A DNA stretch of 64,000 nt from Alnus glutinosa (GCF_958979055.1 NC_084890.1:992001-1056000), one strand, 5' to 3'. Shown: positions 32,688 through 46,874, numbered from the stretch's first letter. The notes: generated from the letters alone by a model not told the origin. Numbers and translations are program-made.

Positions 32688-35600
32688 ATGATGGCTGCTT
32701 TCGAAGGAAGCAAACGGTCTCAAGCTTCAACAGCTCTACCTCCACGCAAAATCAATGTCAAGAAATTCATGGAGTCTCGAGGTCCCGAGCTTGAGGCTCT
32801 TCACTCAATAGTCGCGGATCGGTTGAGCAATAATTTCAGGTCTCGGAGGAACAAGAGACGGAGAACCACTGCATTCGACAATCAGGTTGCGATGAAGAGA
32901 TGCAGGAAGAAGCGGAAGTTAGGAGTAGAAGTTGATAAGGGCAATGCTTTGGACGAATATAAAGAGAAGAAGGTTCCTCGGCGTGTTCGTCGCAGAGTTG
33001 AGCTTCGAATGAATCCGGAGAATGGTTTTGTTACTTCTGGAGATGGGACTAAGAGACTGAGAACGCATGTTTGGCATGCAAAGCGGTTCACAATGACGAA
33101 GCTCTGGGGCGTTTACCTTCCTATGGGTTTGCAGGGCAGGTAATGGATTATTATTGTTGTTTTTTTCTTCCTCTAAATGTATGACTTAAAGAGATATTTC
33201 AAAGTCCACGAATCTTGTTTTGAAATCATATAGGATTTTTATGTGTTCTTGATTTTTTTTGCCCCTACTAGATAAGTGGCTTATCTTGTTTACTTCTGTG
33301 TACATGGGGCCTTACACTTTTATTGATATCTTGATTACTTAATTTTTTTTTTTTCAAAAAAGGATTTTTATGTGCAAGTGCTTGTGCCATTAAGTGCCTA
33401 ATCGAGAGGAGTTTATATTTTTGTGTATAACTCTTTCTTGGTTTATCGATTTTGTCTGGAGAAGCTCGAATTGGAAAGTGGAACTGATAGTACAAAAATG
33501 TGTGTGTGTGTGTGTGGTTCAGATTCTATGGTTTTCTTTTATTTATAATGGAAAATATATGTGGCTAACTTATGAGTAAAGATTTTAATTTTTATGCAGA
33601 GGAAGGGGTTCTAGGGCGCTCTTGAAGTGGTTCAAACATGGGGTGCTCGTACATGATGCAAGCTATCATGTTGCTGTCCAATTGGAGGGTCCGGAGGTAG
33701 GCGTTCCCTCTTCTTTGTTACAAGATTTTCTATTCTACAATTTTTTCCCCTTTCTGTTAACATTGTTAGATAATAAAGGCCTCTTAGGACTGAGGAAGCA
33801 ATGGCTTTAATTGTTTGTCATAACAGCTACTTCAATCTCCATGAGCCCAACAAAAACTATGGTGTAATGCCTCTCATCTGTTATGAGATTCATAATCTAA
33901 TCTCGTGTGGTATGCTTCAGGATTCGTTAATTTCAGTTCTAAAGATGGTAATGGTGCCTTCCCCTTCGGCTCTTTCTGAAGATGTTTCTCGCTCTGTTAT
34001 TTCTGGTGTCATATATGGAAGTGCTATGGTAGGTTATCTCATTAAGCCTTCTGTTATGGACAATAATTATTATTTAAGGTTGGATATATGAACTCCTTGT
34101 ACTTTGCAGCTGCATCATGTTGGAGCACCTGTTCCTCAGCCAATTGCTCCTGTGACCTATATGTGGCGACCCGTTCTTAATAGAGATAGTGATGCTATGG
34201 ATCATGATGGTGATGGATGTAACAAGCCAGAAAGTATTGAGTGCTCTTCTTCCTTTCGCCAGCTATGGGTGTGGATACATGTTTCTGCTTTAAGTGAAGG
34301 ATTTGATTCACTAAAATTTGCTTGCCAAAAGGAGGTAGGAATTCTAAATTTGGTTCTCATAAGAGCATCATATGTTGCAATACTTTGTTAGAAGCCCAAC
34401 CTATTGAAGCTTACTGGCTTAAATTCCCAGCTTCCAATGAGGCGTCACTTGGGAAGTCCTATATATTCCACCAAGCTTATAGCTAATGGTAAAACATCGT
34501 TTATAATGTATGCTGTTATATCTTTAGATAACAATTTAAGAAAAATATGTTCTCCTTGATTTTGTATTTTTATCTGTTTTTGTGCTGAATGTATGCCATA
34601 TGATGCTCAAATAAGATTACACATCCTTGTCCAATGCGACACTTAGTTGTTTATAATTCTTCCAGCAATAGATTTTCCATTTATCTAGACTCATGAATGT
34701 TGAAATAGAGAACCAGCTAGTGTTTAGGTCACATGCTCCTGTAATGTTGATGTTATATTTGTTTCATGTCTTCTATCTTCAGATGGATGAGAGGGGATGT
34801 TTGGTCAATTGTTTTTCACGTGAAGGTCAACTTGCAAAACTCGAAGTATTGGGATCAAAGGCATTCCAACATCTTCAGAAGATATTACATCCTGTTACTT
34901 GGTAAGTTACTCAAAGGTAGAAATAGTTTGCATTAAGTTAAGAAGTTCAGGATGGTTCTAATGGCACTGACTGGCTGTACAGTTCTTCAGAGAATTCTTG
35001 GCAATTGAAGATACATTCAGCGGCAGTGTCCGACAATGACCCTCAATTTAAGAGGTCTGCTGTTCTTGAAAATGGAGAGGATTTTTGTACTCATGCAATT
35101 TTGTCTCTTAGAGTCAAGGATCCTCGCATAATGCCTGAGACAGGGATTGTCGATGTTCCGGAATCACTTTCTACTGGTATGCTCAGTGTACCAGAAGCTG
35201 AAATTAAAGAGCATGCTGCATTAACAGGAATATCAGACAACAAGGAGTTGCTCTTATCAATTTGGTCAAAACCTGAAGGAAAGAGCACTATTTATTATGA
35301 CAATGAGTTGTGGAATAATGGCAGTGGAGTAAGTCCACCTGTGGAAGAGAGTGTGTTATGCTTGGAAAAACATCACCTGCATATGGATAACTTTTGTCTT
35401 GACGATCCAAATTCAGGAGTGCTGAACACTTCAACCAAGGTGCAGTGCTCAAGATCTTGCCCTATTCTGCTTTTAAAAAATAATAACCAAAAGGGCTCAC
35501 TTATAGGGTAACCTCCTTTCTTCCTGATAAAATTTTCAATTTGGTGTTACTAGAATAAAATTGTGTTACATAATCTTGTGCTTGGTTTGTGATTTTACAT

Positions 35601-38206
35601 TTAACATGTGTGTTACTGCTCATGTTCACTTACTGTCAGTATTTGTTGATGTTTTTAGGCGCCAGTGTGACAGTAGTGTTATTTGACAAATATGGAATAA
35701 GTGTCACTTTGCATCAATAGGGTAAAATAGCAGTTCTTTATGAAAATTCTGTTTTAATAAACAAGCTGGTTCATCTGTGCTTAGAATGTAGAAAAAAGCC
35801 TATATGAAATGTAACTCAAAATTTTAGGATCCCAAATCTATGTGATTAGCCCTTTCAACAGCATGTGCTCAGCCTTCCATAGTAGAGATTTAGTTTTAAA
35901 AATATAAAAAGATCTTGTATTGGACATTATTGTTTTACAAGAAGAACGTCATTTTGACTTCTGTGATTCTTTCCATTTAATATTTCATTAATGTTCAAAA
36001 TGAAGATAAGCATCTTGATTTTCTTGAATGTTTATTGCAAAATTTGAATTTGAAGTGGTCTGTGAGATAAGTGATAAATTCTGTTATACATTTTTCTGGA
36101 GGGAGCAAATTGTGATTCCATTTTTTAAAACCACCTTAAGCTGCTCCTCAGTGGATTAAATCAAGTTTATTTTCTTGTTGTTTGCATAATTTGTGCAAAG
36201 CTAACATGATCGGGAAATATTGATTTTGTCAAGCATGAAATATCTAACTGTCACAATTTTTTTTTTCCCCTGATATTTAGTATCTCGTTGGTGTTTGTTT
36301 TCTTTTATTGCAGATGGTCCATTATACTTCCCTTAAGTTGGGTCAGGGCCTTTTGGGTTCCTCTTGTCTCCAAGGAAGCTCATGCAATAGGTTTGAGAGA
36401 GAAGCACTGGGTTGCTTGTGAAGTAAGTATTTTTGCACCTTACAACTATAGCTTTTAGTACTAGGTTATCAAGCATTTATAGTAATCTTCTCTCTCTTGT
36501 AGATGGGGTTGCCATTTTTCCCTTCAGATTTTCCTGATTGCAATGCATACACAAACTTTATGGCAACTGAAGCTGCTGCCTTTAGTCAAAAAGCAGAACG
36601 TTGTCCTCCTGATGTAAGACCTTGGAGAGTACCCATTCCACCCCCATGGGACACTGTCCGGCTTGCTTTTAACAAAGGACCTGCTAGAGCTGGAAATGGG
36701 GAAATTCACAGCGAGGAAGATATGGTTGATGGGAATTTATTGTCCAACTCTGATTTGGAAAATTGTAGTAAATCATCATTTGTTCATCATGGTAATCAAT
36801 TTGATGGACTGGTAGCAAGGACATACTCCGTGCTGATTGATTTCATGAGAGGAATCCAATCTGATCGTTTGCTTCTATTTCCTCAACTACCAGATAGGAA
36901 GACAAGTATTTTTAAGTTTATGAAGGATGAAAGCATGTTTGGCCTCAGCCTAAATGGTATTGCCCAGTTTAGTTATGATGGTAAATTATGTTATCTTCGA
37001 ATTCTTGTCCATGCTTATAAGGAAGGCGTTTTTGAAGAGGGAGCTGTTGTGTGTGCACCTCAACTTACTGATTTATCACTGATGATTACGAGGTAGTTAA
37101 TTCTTGAAACTTCTCTATCTTAGGTTAATGACTTTTTCCCTCCATTTAGAATGTATAAGCTTCTCATGATTTTTTGAATTGGCAAATATGGAACTTCTTA
37201 TTTGCGAAAATCATAGATGAATCTTTGCAAGAGTTATCAAATAAATTTCATGTGACTATGTCTAACTTTGTACATTGAGGGCTTGAATTTGATGAAATGT
37301 GCATGCTTGGATCATTATAAAGCGATATTTGACAAGAAAAGTTGTAAGATATGTTGGGTTATCCCTTTCTTCCATCAGAATGCTCGTCTCCCAAATGCAA
37401 ACTTGGTTTATATGATTTGCTAATGAAAAGTCTTTTTTGCTTAGAATATGTAAATTTTACATTTTATTTTGCCTAGTATTTTTCCTATACCACCCCCCCC
37501 ACCCCCCCCCCCCCCGGCGACAAGAAAAGTTGTAAGATATGTTGGGTTATCCCTTTCTTCCATCAGAATGCTCGTCTCCCAAATGCAAACTTGGTTTATA
37601 TGATTTGTTAATGAAATGTTTTCTTTGCTTAGAATCTGTAAATTTTACATTTTATTTTGCCTAGTATTTTTCCTATCCCCCCCCCAATTAGTATCTTGAA
37701 AGGATTGTTACTGTCGTTATAATTGCAGGTCAGGAAATGACGAGGGAAGACTTCAAATGCCTCAATCTGCTGTAAGATCATACTTCAAGGAGCAATCTTC
37801 TGCTAGGTGGGAACTCCACATACCAGAAGATGCTGTTGCGAGGGAATCTCATCGGTGGCCGATCGGCTTTGTCACGACAGGATTTGTTCGAGGGAGGTTG
37901 GTATACATGTCCTTCGCTACCTAACAACTGCATACTTCTATTTGCCTTCCATTGTATTATTTCTTCTTTTGATCTTGGTCATAATATCTATATTGGGTCG
38001 GATTTGTGTGCAGCAAGAAGCCAGTGGCAGAGGCTTTATGTGAGGCAGTCTTGCTAGCTCGTCTTAGAGAGGAGCAGTGGAAGAATATGCCCAGAAAGCG
38101 AAGAAAGGAGATCTATGTGCTGGTTAGGAATCTAAGATCTTCATCCTATAGGCTTGCTCTTGCGACCATCGTTCTGGAACAAGAGGAAGATGTGGAATTT
38201 ATGTGA
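32688..38206 (+). CDS. POP1: POP1, protein subunit of RNase P / RNase MRP
   Basis: Large nucleolar subunit that binds the RNA of RNase P and MRP, for tRNA 5'-end and rRNA processing. Ten exons: 32688-33139, 33600-33696, 33921-34028, 34110-34334, 34783-34901, 34983-35507, 36314-36422, 36503-37092, 37729-37896, 38014-38206; phases agree at every junction and the product is 861 residues, near the length of plant orthologues. Residues 45-115 hold several basic clusters (RSRRNKRRR, KRCRKKRK, RRVRRRVELR) fit for RNA and nucleolar targeting, followed by the conserved HVWHAKRFTM motif of the POP1 domain. Residues about 509-560 are the POPLD domain (GWSIILPLSWVRAFW, then GLPFFPSDFPD). The C-terminus has GFVTTGFVRGSKKPVAEALC. 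Start: two adjacent ATGs, the first taken. Intron 8 contains a tandem duplication with C runs. No disabling change seen. Confidence 0.95.
37331..37680 (+). repeat. Tandem duplication in POP1 intron 8, separated by a C run
   Basis: GACAAGAAAAGTTGTAAGAT starts near-identical segments at 37331 and 37519, each about 160 bp and each ending in CTAGTATTTTTCCTAT followed by C-rich DNA. The copies differ at a few bases (for example GCTAATGAAAAGTC versus GTTAATGAAATGTT). The offset is 188 bp and the C-rich spacer is at 37492-37515. Entirely intronic. Confidence 0.92.
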
Positions 38207-40624
38207 GCTGCTGGAAACTCATGGTTTTTGTAATTGTCGTGTAGAAAATGAGATCTGTTCTTTTTTTTTTTTCTTTTCTTTTTTAATTTATTTATATATA
38301 TATATATATACAGGTAAATACCTGCCCTTCTTTTCTCGCTGAATTGAATTTGGTGAAAAGAATACCCTTGAGCAAGAAGAAAATTTTGATTTACTGCTCA
38401 TGTGATCCCTTTTCTTCTTCTTCCTTTTAATTTTTTTTTTTTTTGTCGTATTGAAGATTCATTGGATTGAACGGTTGAGATGATTGTGCATGATAAAATA
38501 TATCCATACGCTTTTTAGAAAATTTAAATGATATGAAATCATTTATACCATGCATGGACATCAAATCTTGTAAAATAGCTCATCATTTTTATTTCAAGTG
38601 AAATTGAAAGGATCTTTGTCCTCTAATTGCCCTACACATCTAGTATAAAACTCACATGTAAGAACAATTCTTTTGGGATTTAAATATGTTATGTGATATT
38701 ATACCACATTATGTTCTGAAATAGAATTCTCTCAATTGAATTATTTTATGGTCAAGATTTTGTTTTATTCCACCTATTTGTATATGCATAATGTTTGCGT
38801 ATTTTTAAATGACATGAGAATATGTTTACCTTGTGGTAATAAATTCTAATCTCAACCATGAATTGGAGAGGATTTCCATATTAACTGTAATATCATTTTG
38901 TCACGACTTGTATATACATTAATTACATTTACTTCATATCTTGTTTATCTATTCCAAATTTACAACCTAATCCACATAATTCTTGGCACTCTTCGTTAAG
39001 ACGTAGCTCATTCCTAGATCGAACTTGCAAGCCCATTCTTGGCACTCTTCATCCATAATCAGTGATTAATCACAATGACAACTAAACTAAGCAAAAAAAA
39101 AAAAAAGACACAATACTGAATAATCTGTAATAGCGATTTCAAAATCAAGCTAGTTTAACCCATTTTAGAATTAGTGTATCAAAGTGAACTTAGTGAAGCA
39201 CACTTAAATATGTACTACCAATTGGATGAATGAGATATTTCGAAATAATTCGTTCACTATTTTACTACAATTACGCGTAGAAAATGCTTAGGATACTAGC
39301 TTTTATTATATTTTTTTTTATAAACACACTGTATACACACAACATAGCATTTTTATTAGACTTATTAAAATAGTTTTTTAGCTATTTTGGTGATTCAAAT
39401 CACTAAAAATCTTTCTCAATGGCCTTAGCAAACTGATGAGTTTTTATCTCACGCTTTTTCTCTTTTTTTTTTTTAATTTTTTTTTTTTTAATTTTCTTTT
39501 TCTTTTTCACACGTAAAGAAAAGAGGTTGCCCCGCACTAAAGAATGGTCGGTTGCCTCCCTATAAGAGTGGGGCAGTTGATTGACCATGTGAGGTGAGAC
39601 CGCCCCTCACATGGTGAAAAGTGGCATCCCCTCCTCCTCATCAGAAGAGAGTGGTTCTGATGTGCCAACCACTCTTTTCTGCTTATGGATTACCTTCTCT
39701 ATATATATATATACATAAATATGTTTGAGATAATGAAATTATAATTTTATAAGGCCAACAAGCCCAAGTGATCAGTTGTCAATGATTGATCGTGTGATGT
39801 GTATCTATGTATGCATTTAATGGTTTTCGTCAAAAACTTGAATGGCAGAGACCATTTGGGACATATTACTCACCCTAAGGTTGATCATGACATTTTTGAT
39901 ACCCCAAAGATGAAAGGTCTGTTTGCTACACTTGGAAATCCCAAAGATCAGGTAAGTAATTTTCCTTCCAAATAAAATTTAAAAAAAGATATGACAAGTG
40001 AGATGTGATGTCAACGATGCAAAATGAAAGGGGTGTAAATAACCCTACCATGGAACAATTTTAAGCATGCAATGCATCAAATTATATCATGGCCACTTGT
40101 ATTAGTTTTGAAATGTCAAAAAACTTTCTTCCTGTAGCATTTCCTTTGTCTTGTTTAATTTCGAAAAAACAAGCCTGGAATGATGAATATTGTATTCTCC
40201 TAGAGCATGTAATCTAACGACGGTAGCAACCTCTCGAGAGCCGAGTTCGGAATAGAATCCTCTCCATTTTAAATTAAATAGATACTATTTATTTTATGGT
40301 CAGGATTTAAAGTTGATACATCTAAGAGTGTACATGATTTTATAATGTGCCAACATTGACTTCATATACACCATTAGATACATCAACTTTAAATTCCGAA
40401 GTATCAAATCCTATTCCGCCCAGTTCACGAAGATCAACGCTGATTACAAAACCCAGGCCTCCATTATTGTCGTATTCAAAGGGCTATCACAAGGCTCACT
40501 TTTTAATCATCATCATACATAGAACACTTAGAAATTACAAAACCCATGAGCTCAAGAGCCGAGGGCAGAGTGCAGAGAGCAGAGAGGTCGGTCAATTAGT
40601 TACAACAGAGAGGTCTTAAAACGC
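38207..40624. other. Intergenic between POP1 and CASPL, no complete gene
   Basis: AT-rich, with T-rich runs at 38260-38290, 38431-38445 and 39460-39510, and a short TA run at 38292-38312 in the probable POP1 3' UTR region. The POP1 and CASPL stop codons face each other across it. One exon-like open segment (39811-39951) is listed separately. Confidence 0.55.
39811..39951 (+). other. Exon-like open segment with donor site
   Basis: 47 codons from an ATG, ending exactly at CAG followed by GTAAGT. The peptide includes HLGHITHPKVDHDIFDTP and MKGLFATLGNPKDQ, compositionally like a genuine folded protein rather than random AT-rich DNA. No matching exon is seen on either side and I do not recognise the family. 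It could be a fragment captured by a mobile element or the remains of a lost gene. Confidence 0.3.
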
Positions 40625-42569
40625 CTACCACCTTGCGCAGCTCTTGGCTTTGTTCCCACCATACAGGCGGAAGAGACTGAAAGCAGACATGCAAGACAGT
40701 ACCACCATGCTAAGGCTAACAAATACTGCACTCGCTATTCCCTCTCCAACTTGGTTACAGAACTTCCCATACATATTGCATATCTTCATCCACTGCACTT
40801 CTGGCTGCCCCAACTTTGCAAACACCGCTGATTGTGCCGCGGCAGCCACTGCGGCCAGGGTCACATATGCCATTACCTGCCCAAACAAGTTAACATCAGC
40901 TGAAACGCTATAATAAGAACACATTGGGCTTTTTCTGTCCACATCAGCCGCGGCCTAGAACATATATATTATAAGTTGCTGCGGTCAAGTACAGTACTCA
41001 AATGCATTTATGATATCACATTCTCTGATTTATGATGACAAGTTGTGGATTATTTTTTTGCCTGAAAAGTCGACATGCAGTGGAAGAGGAGGGAAGGTCC
41101 ACAGCTTCTTATCACCTAGCTAGTCAGGTCTGTCAGAGTCAGAATTACAAACTTGGAAGTTCATCAATTGAGTTCATATATAGTTCATATTGCAAGGCTC
41201 CATTTATTTCACATTTCAAATGTTATACTGAAAGGGTCTGGTCAGATGTGTCCAGACGATCACATATGGCCTTATTGTGCTGATAATTTTATATAAGGGC
41301 ACCTCCCTGACTGCAAGAATTAATGTATAGCAGGTGGGTTATGACGGAGACAAAAAGAGACACATGCAGGCACATGGTCCGAGAGAAGGCAAACCATGCT
41401 TATACTATTTGCAAAATGGCACGCATGCAACTGGTATTGACAAGTGTTTCGACCTATTAAACAAAACAAGACAATGGAGCCCTGTCTACCTAGTATACAT
41501 TCAATTTTATTTCGATATTCATTTTTCAAATGACCCTAAAAAGATTTAATTACTTTTTGAGATAAATAGTTAAATTTAATTTTGTTTGATTGAGATTCAT
41601 CGTTTGTCACAGCTACCACAATGATAAAAGCACAAATCTAGCATGCAATTTAACACAGTTTTTCTTTCAAACTAACTAAAAATGCATGTCATTCTCATGC
41701 ATGTGTTCTAACTCTGTTCTTTTACTCTGTAAAAATGTGCATGCGTGCTCTAGGAACAGATTTCTCGTTGGATGTCAATTTATGAGACAGGGTCCGAGCC
41801 AGTTCAAAGGATCCATAAAGGAAAAGGAAAGAGATGATCTTAGATGGTTCAAATCCTATACCAATATGCTGTTTGTCAATATGGGTAATAGGTGTACACT
41901 GTACAGAAAGAAAGCCTACTTATAATATGAAGCATATTAATGTCAAAGGTACAAATAAAGTATGGGCGGTGGCCCTAGCTAGGCTTTTCATGCATGCCAT
42001 GTGAACAAAGAGAAAAGATATTAAGTGTACAATATTCTACTCCAAAAAAAAAAAAAAGAAAGTGTACAATATTTTTTATTTTGATAAAGTAAAAGGGTCA
42101 AAAAAAAAATCTAGAATGCAATGAACCTGATCACCAGAGAAGATGGCCCAGGCTAAGGGCTTGCTGAAAAGCAAATTTCCTCTAACCATGCTCACAACAC
42201 ATCGCAGCACCTGCAGCAAAGAGTAGGCAGCAGCTATCCCATTGGCTACCACCAAAAACCTGCATAAATGAAAATTGGTCACAAAATCAGGAACAATTAA
42301 ACCTTAAACATCAGGCTGAGGGAGAGGGATGGTTTGAGATCTTACACAAGAGCTTTCATGTCTGTAAATCGAGCTTTCTTCTGAACTGAGAAGATCTCTT
42401 TGACCTGGGTGTCAGTCCCCACAAGAACAGCTGCAAGAACTCCTAAAGCACAAATCACACACCTCAACACCAGCTCTGCCACCCGCACGCTCCTATCCAC
42501 TAGCTTCACATTTGTGGCATGATACACTGGAACATTCCCGGGACTAACACCCACGCCCAAATAACTCAT
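40625..42569 (-). CDS. CASP-like membrane protein (CASPL2B type)
   Basis: Three exons on the minus strand: 42569-42346, 42259-42127 and 40876-40625; 202 residues, usual for the family. The ATG chosen gives the conserved start MSYLGVGVSPGNVPVYH; the frame is open upstream but that part is leader. Four predicted membrane helices: RVAELVLRCVICALGVLAAVLVG (about 25-47), the FLVVANGIAAAYSLLQVL region, an AYVTLAAVAAAAQSAVFA helix and the GIASAVFVSLSMVVLSCMSAF helix. Family members are four-helix (MARVEL-related) plasma-membrane proteins; Casparian-strip members scaffold wall-modifying enzymes, the role of this subgroup is less clear. The second intron is 1250 bp. A TATTTAAG box on the minus strand at 42683-42690 is a candidate core promoter. 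Confidence 0.93.
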
Positions 42570-44854
42570 CCTTCCCAAGATCCACACTCGAAAGAGAAGA
42601 AGAAAAAGATAGTACAGAGTAGAGAGCAAGAGGCAAGGCAAGTCTCACACCCACACAAAGCCTCAACAATAAACTTCCACTACTTAAATACACACACTGA
42701 CACGCAGAAACTAAACTTGTACGTTCCTGTCTCTTCTTAACTCCTTTGTATTTGCTCGGCCTGCCAAATGGTCAAAGCTCGAGGCTGTACAAATGAATGA
42801 CCTGCGTAGACAAAGGACACCGCTTCCTATACATAAAAGTGGGCATTCAATGGGGCTTGGCTTTCACCCTTTCACACGTCTTCTGCATTTAAGGAGTTTT
42901 TTCTTTTTCTTTTTCATTTTCTGCATTTAGGGTTTTTTTTTTTCTTTTGTGGAAAGAGGGAACGGTTTCTTGTCCCAAGAAAGAGTCAGATAAGGTGAGG
43001 AGGGCCTTAAATCCTCTCATCTCTCATTAAATGGAGGTGTGCTGAAATTTCATGATGAAAAATGCTGCATTTTTAAATATTTTTTTTAAAAAAAATTAAA
43101 ATTGGGCCATTAAATAGTATGTTACAATTTTACATATCCAGTAATAATAAGTATTTTATTATATTATTTAAATTATATATTGACAAATGTTGTAGTCTTT
43201 ATTGTTGTTGTTAGTGCGAATATATGTAATAACATTTTAGAAAACTGGATGAAAGCCAAAACAAAGGCAAATAGGGGAAAAATCTGATGAAAAATGCTAT
43301 TTAGTATTTTTTTTTTATTATTCTCTTTCATTTTTTCAAAATTAATAATTTGATTTGATTTTCAACATGTGAATATTACAAATTTGATATAAATTATATA
43401 TATTTAATAGTTGATTTTAAAGGAAAAAAAATGAGAGAAATATGAAAAAATAGTAAATAGCAAATTTCAAAGCCGATGAAGGAATGATTAAAGTGGTTCA
43501 TTTTGATATTGATTTGGCCATTGTGGTGGACTGGTGGGCCATTCGAGTGGTAGGTTATGCGTTCGTGTTCACACGTTAGCATGATGAAGTGCGACCATTT
43601 AGACCGACCGTCTTTGTCTTCGCCAGTCCCACCGCCGGCCACGCGCTTTCTTAAAAACTGATCATGAAGCATAAACCGAGCAACCCTAACACTGGTCTGA
43701 AAATATATTTACATTTGTTATTTGTTTATGCGACCGCAGTGTTGAGGTCAAATTTCGAATGTGATACGTGTCAGCTCCTGAGGTCTTCGGATTCCGAACG
43801 ATTAGAGCAAAAGCCTTGGAACGATTTTCTCTAAGTCCTGCAAAACAAAAGGACCGGCGGGGTTTCCGGCCAAATCCCCTCCGACGATCAAATTAGTATG
43901 GGTCCAAAGTATGGAGGATGAAAAATCTTTTTTTGATTGGATAACCTGGAAATGTTTTTCTCACACTCTTTTATTTCCTTGTTTGTTCCTTATTGTCCCC
44001 CTTTTCTCCTTAGTCCGTACGACCATTTATTACTCTGAGATACTCATCTTTTCCTCATTAATGCCCTTCGGCCGTCCCAGATGGTCATCTCACGCCGTAG
44101 TTTATGCTTTCCTGGATGGCGGCGGTTGTCCTTGACCAACTGGACCACTGCTTTTTTATGAAGTGATTTCCCCATTAATGCCTTCATTTAATGTTTCACT
44201 GTTCCTCATTTCCTCTCCGGACTCTCCGTGTTATTGCTGTTGGGCTCTGCGCTTGTCCGGGGTCACCAAAAGCTCTTTTTTTTTTTTTTTTTAATTTATA
44301 TAAATTTCCCTAACACGTAGTTAGAAAAAAAAAAAAATTCACATTCGCATTCTCTTTATATATATAATTAAATTCACTAAAATGACTTCATTTTGGATTT
44401 AGTAAGTTTAAGACTTTTGAATTATGTTAAGTTTTTTTTACTATCATCTCAAAGTCATACCTCATTGCATTTATTTTTTATTTTTATTTTCTTTGGTAAT
44501 TTAAATCTTAATTAATCTATAAGACAATGATCATCTATGACTGATAATCGCAAATTGTATAACAAGTTAAATCTTAATTTATTTAAGCTTGCATATAGTA
44601 ATAACTGCATGATTTAATCTTGCATATAGCAATTTAAAACGTTCATTACTTCATATGAGAATAGTGGATAATAACCGCATTTAATAATCGCAATAACCGC
44701 GTGGATACAGATAGTAATTATATAATGCGGGTGTAGATGCGAAAATCTAAAAGTGATAACCGCATTTTGTGAATGCAGATATTACTAATAACCGCATCCA
44801 CATCCGCATTTTCACCTCTACCTAGTACCCACCTTGCATTTTCTGTTCAGGTTT
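42570..44854. other. CASPL upstream region and intergenic DNA, no gene
   Basis: Promoter side of CASPL, then AT-rich DNA. The 43690-44280 part is less AT-rich and has the look of an old LTR (mixed CT-rich and GTCC-rich blocks), but no partner or ends were found. The 74-codon frame at 43911 has no recognised domain. Confidence 0.45.
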
Positions 44855-45005
44855 TGACGAGACATGTGTATAAGACTATATAAGTTAACAATAATTCAAC
44901 CCGTTTAATTAAATGAATCAGATTCCTTAACTCTAATCCACTAATTTCATGCAAGGTTCACATCAAATTTACAGGTCATCTAAAAAATTAACAGTCCCAC
45001 TTGCA
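44855..45005. repeat. ACCCG-type dispersed repeat
   Basis: Contains GTATAAGACTATATAAGTTA, CAACCCGTTTAATTAAATGA, CTCTAATCCACTAATTTCATG and a CATCTAAAAAATTAACAGTCC block, in the order seen at 20507-21155 and 55270-55560. Confidence 0.65.
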
Positions 45006-45795
45006 ATTCCTCTATTCGGTTGAGCCATTGTTCCGGCAAACGAGCTTAAATGAAAGTTGCTCACAATTGCCTACTAAATTGCATAAAGATAGACAATTGT
45101 ACATGATCATAATCCTTCCTAGCTATGATGATCTTTTTTATTAGCAAAGACTCCATAGTAGCCGTTTAATTTCAGCTTTAGATAGTCCATAGCTTAGCTT
45201 ACCCGTGTAAAGCATACGAACCCACTAGTAGTCGGCAACAAAGCATTTGAGTAAACTTTGCTCAAAACAAAAGGCAACCAAATTATCCCCAAGTCAGCGA
45301 ATTGATCAATTAACTCCTTTTTAACATTATCCAATTACATTATGAGTGGAAATGATTATTATATATATCCCGTAATTTAATTTTAATTTTAATTTTTTGA
45401 ATTCGACAAGAGGGGTCTTGGGACATGTGGTTGGTTGGTAGAGATGGCAAAGGGGATTGATAAATGATAAGCCATAATGGAAAATTTAATGAGTTTCGGG
45501 GTTTGAGGAGTCACTGTCACTCCGGCACTTGTTTCGGGCGAATCTCGATCTGTATGTGAGCAATACGATAGCATGGCGTCTCTCATCTATATCTCCTGAT
45601 CTCCAGGCCATCTCCACGGTATGCATGGCTATCTATGGATATGAAAGGGATGATACTTCCAATCTTCTTTTATTGCATATGATATGGATCGATCAACACA
45701 TTTAAGAGAGGTGATATGAACCGTCCTCTTGCAGGCTATATTTTTATTAAAAAAAAAAATGTAAATATAATAAAAAAGTGTTATCAAATGAGACT

Positions 45796-45834
<39 letters not shown>

Positions 45835-46553
45835 TATATATTTGATTTTTTGTTTTTTTATTAAAAAGAACCTGTTTCGTCCCCCAAAAATCATTTCCCC
45901 ACCTTTAAACTTATGAGATGGCCATTTGTTTCTTTTTCCTTTTATATATATTTTCCTTTTATCTTTCAAATAGAGTTTTCATTCGAGCTGGTTTGGAAGA
46001 ATTCTTTCAATTTAATCTATTAAATTAATATTTATCTTTACAACATATAACTAATCTTATATGCATTTTAATAGATTGCACTGAAGAAATTTCTTCCGGC
46101 GCAGCTTAAAAGAAAACGTTGTCCTTTATCTTCTCCTTCATTAAGCTTTGTTTATTTCGGCGTAAAATAATTTTTTGAAAATAACTTTTTGTATTTTTTA
46201 GTGTTTTGGTGCGATCGAAAATAATGGAAAGCTTCTTTAATATTTGGAAAATGGTTTTCATTTTTTAATATCATAAACCGTTTTCTGAGTTTCAGCTTCT
46301 TATTTTCACACGCATTCTCTCTTCCAGTTTATTTTCTGCCTCTGCCGAAAGTCGCCGGATTCCGTTTGCCAGATGCAGCTGAAGTTCGCCAGAAGTTGCC
46401 GGTCGTTTTTGGTCGTCATCGGCCATTGCCCGCTATAATTATTTTCCATATGAGCCAAACATTGCAAAATATTTTCAGCTAAAATCATTTTCTTGTAAAA
46501 TGATTTAGCTGAAAATCTTTTCAACAAAAAATATTTTATGTCGAAACTTAGTG
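45006..46553. other. No gene seen
   Basis: AT-rich DNA with a T run at 45797-45830 followed by TA repeats. Nothing with a recognisable domain. Confidence 0.5.
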
Positions 46554-46726
46554 AAATGATTGAGGGGGGACCTTTAATCGTCTCCCCTCACCTCCTTTTG
46601 TATAAAAAATTCAATTTTATTAAAAAATAAAATAAAAATAAAAAATGTACTTTTTAAATAAAATTGAATTTTTTTTTATACAAAAGGGGGTAAGGGGTGA
46701 CGGTTAAAGGTCCTCCTCAATCATTT
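46554..46726. mobile_element. Hairpin MITE
   Basis: 173-bp palindrome: AAATGATTGAGGGGGGACCT on the left and AGGTCCTCCTCAATCATTT on the right, then TTGTATAAAAAATTCAATTT against AAATTGAATTTTTTTTTATAC, around an A-rich loop. The flanks (GAAACTTAG before, GAAACTAAT after) may be a mutated target duplication. Confidence 0.78.
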
Positions 46727-46836
46727 CTTTGAAACTAATATAGCCTAAGTTCATTTTAAGATATTTTTTAGTTTTTTTAATCAATAAGTTAAAAAAAAAA
46801 AAAAAAAAATAGGGAACTTTTCAATTGCTTAGATTT

Positions 46837-46874
<38 letters not shown>

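Noticed and set aside
43911..44135. 74-codon frame with hydrophobic segments
   Set aside because: Codons follow T-rich DNA, no domain, no splice context.
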